Below, piece by piece: positions 4,975-5,075 of a stretch of 5,075 nt of DNA. The stretch's first letter is position 1; each line of letters opens with the position of its first letter. The DNA is taken from positions 1 to 5,075 of the forward strand of contig CAAENE010000087.1 of the NCBI GenBank assembly GCA_900757255.1, read 5' to 3'. Below the pieces are notes generated by a model. That model was given only the letters and a program-made list of their open reading frames with translations. It had not been told where the DNA came from and did no database searches. A program made the translations under genes and the position numbers. Origin of the DNA: Clostridia bacterium (GTDB lineage: Bacteria; Bacillota; Clostridia; HGM11514).

Positions 4975-5075
4975 ATGAGTGATAAAGTTACAAAATTAAT
5001 TGAAGATGTAAAAGCTTTAACTGTTCTGGAATTATCCGAACTGGTAAAAGCTCTGGAAGAAGAATTCGGCGTAAG
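4975..5075 (+). CDS. rplL: Large ribosomal subunit protein bL12 (L7/L12), N-terminal part only
   Basis: The start of the stalk protein L7/L12, cut by the end of the window after 33 complete codons. The visible protein begins MSDKVTKLIEDVKALT and continues with LELSELVKALEEEFGV, the N-terminal dimerisation and L10-binding domain. The elongation-factor-binding C-terminal domain lies outside. The ribosome binding site GGAGGT (4961-4966) is 8 nt before the ATG. It is cotranscribed with rplJ after a 31-nt gap with no terminator. L12 is made in several copies per L10, so its strong ribosome binding site fits. Confidence 0.96.
   Translation, partial: MSDKVTKLIEDVKALTVLELSELVKALEEEFGV

Overview
The window looks like the chromosome of a low-to-moderate GC Gram-positive anaerobe in the class Clostridia. 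This is inferred from a T-box leader, a Firmicutes-style L10 leader with an attenuator, strong AGGAGG-type ribosome binding sites, and protein sequences that resemble gut or rumen Clostridia (Oscillospirales or Lachnospirales type). I could not confirm the genus. All supported genes lie on the + strand, mostly as separate transcription units divided by intrinsic terminators.

Layout: 1-212 is the 3' part of a T-box riboswitch (distal stem I, specifier region, stem III-like hairpin, antiterminator with the UGGUACC bulge, and terminator). A 275-nt gene-free stretch follows, then an AMP-forming acyl-CoA ligase (488-2155) closed by a strong terminator. A nucleoside hydrolase of the IUNH superfamily (2308-3195) follows, with its own terminator. 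Bases 3242-3385 hold a strongly structured intergenic element with no recognisable gene. A perfect sigma-A promoter (3424-3452) then drives a small zinc-ribbon plus DUF4190-like membrane protein (3522-4088). A second near-consensus promoter (4099-4127), buried in a perfect 14-bp palindrome, starts a roughly 280-nt L10 leader with an attenuator. The leader precedes rplJ (4413-4943) and rplL (4975 to the window end), the stalk proteins of the 50S subunit.

How the parts work together: the ligase is the first gene after the T-box and no good promoter is visible between them, so it may be induced when a tRNA is uncharged. The best reading of the specifier is Leu CUC, and the UGGU discriminator contact agrees with it. 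A ligase under leucine-tRNA control could activate isovalerate for the reductive-carboxylation route to leucine used by some anaerobes. This is the most interesting hypothesis in the window, and it is inference. The nucleoside hydrolase (nucleoside salvage) and the zinc-ribbon protein (unknown role) appear unrelated to their neighbours. rplJ and rplL form the usual autoregulated operon; the leader shows mutually exclusive terminator and antiterminator pairings and a 14-bp long-range closing stem.

I saw no mobile element genes, CRISPR array, tRNA or rRNA.
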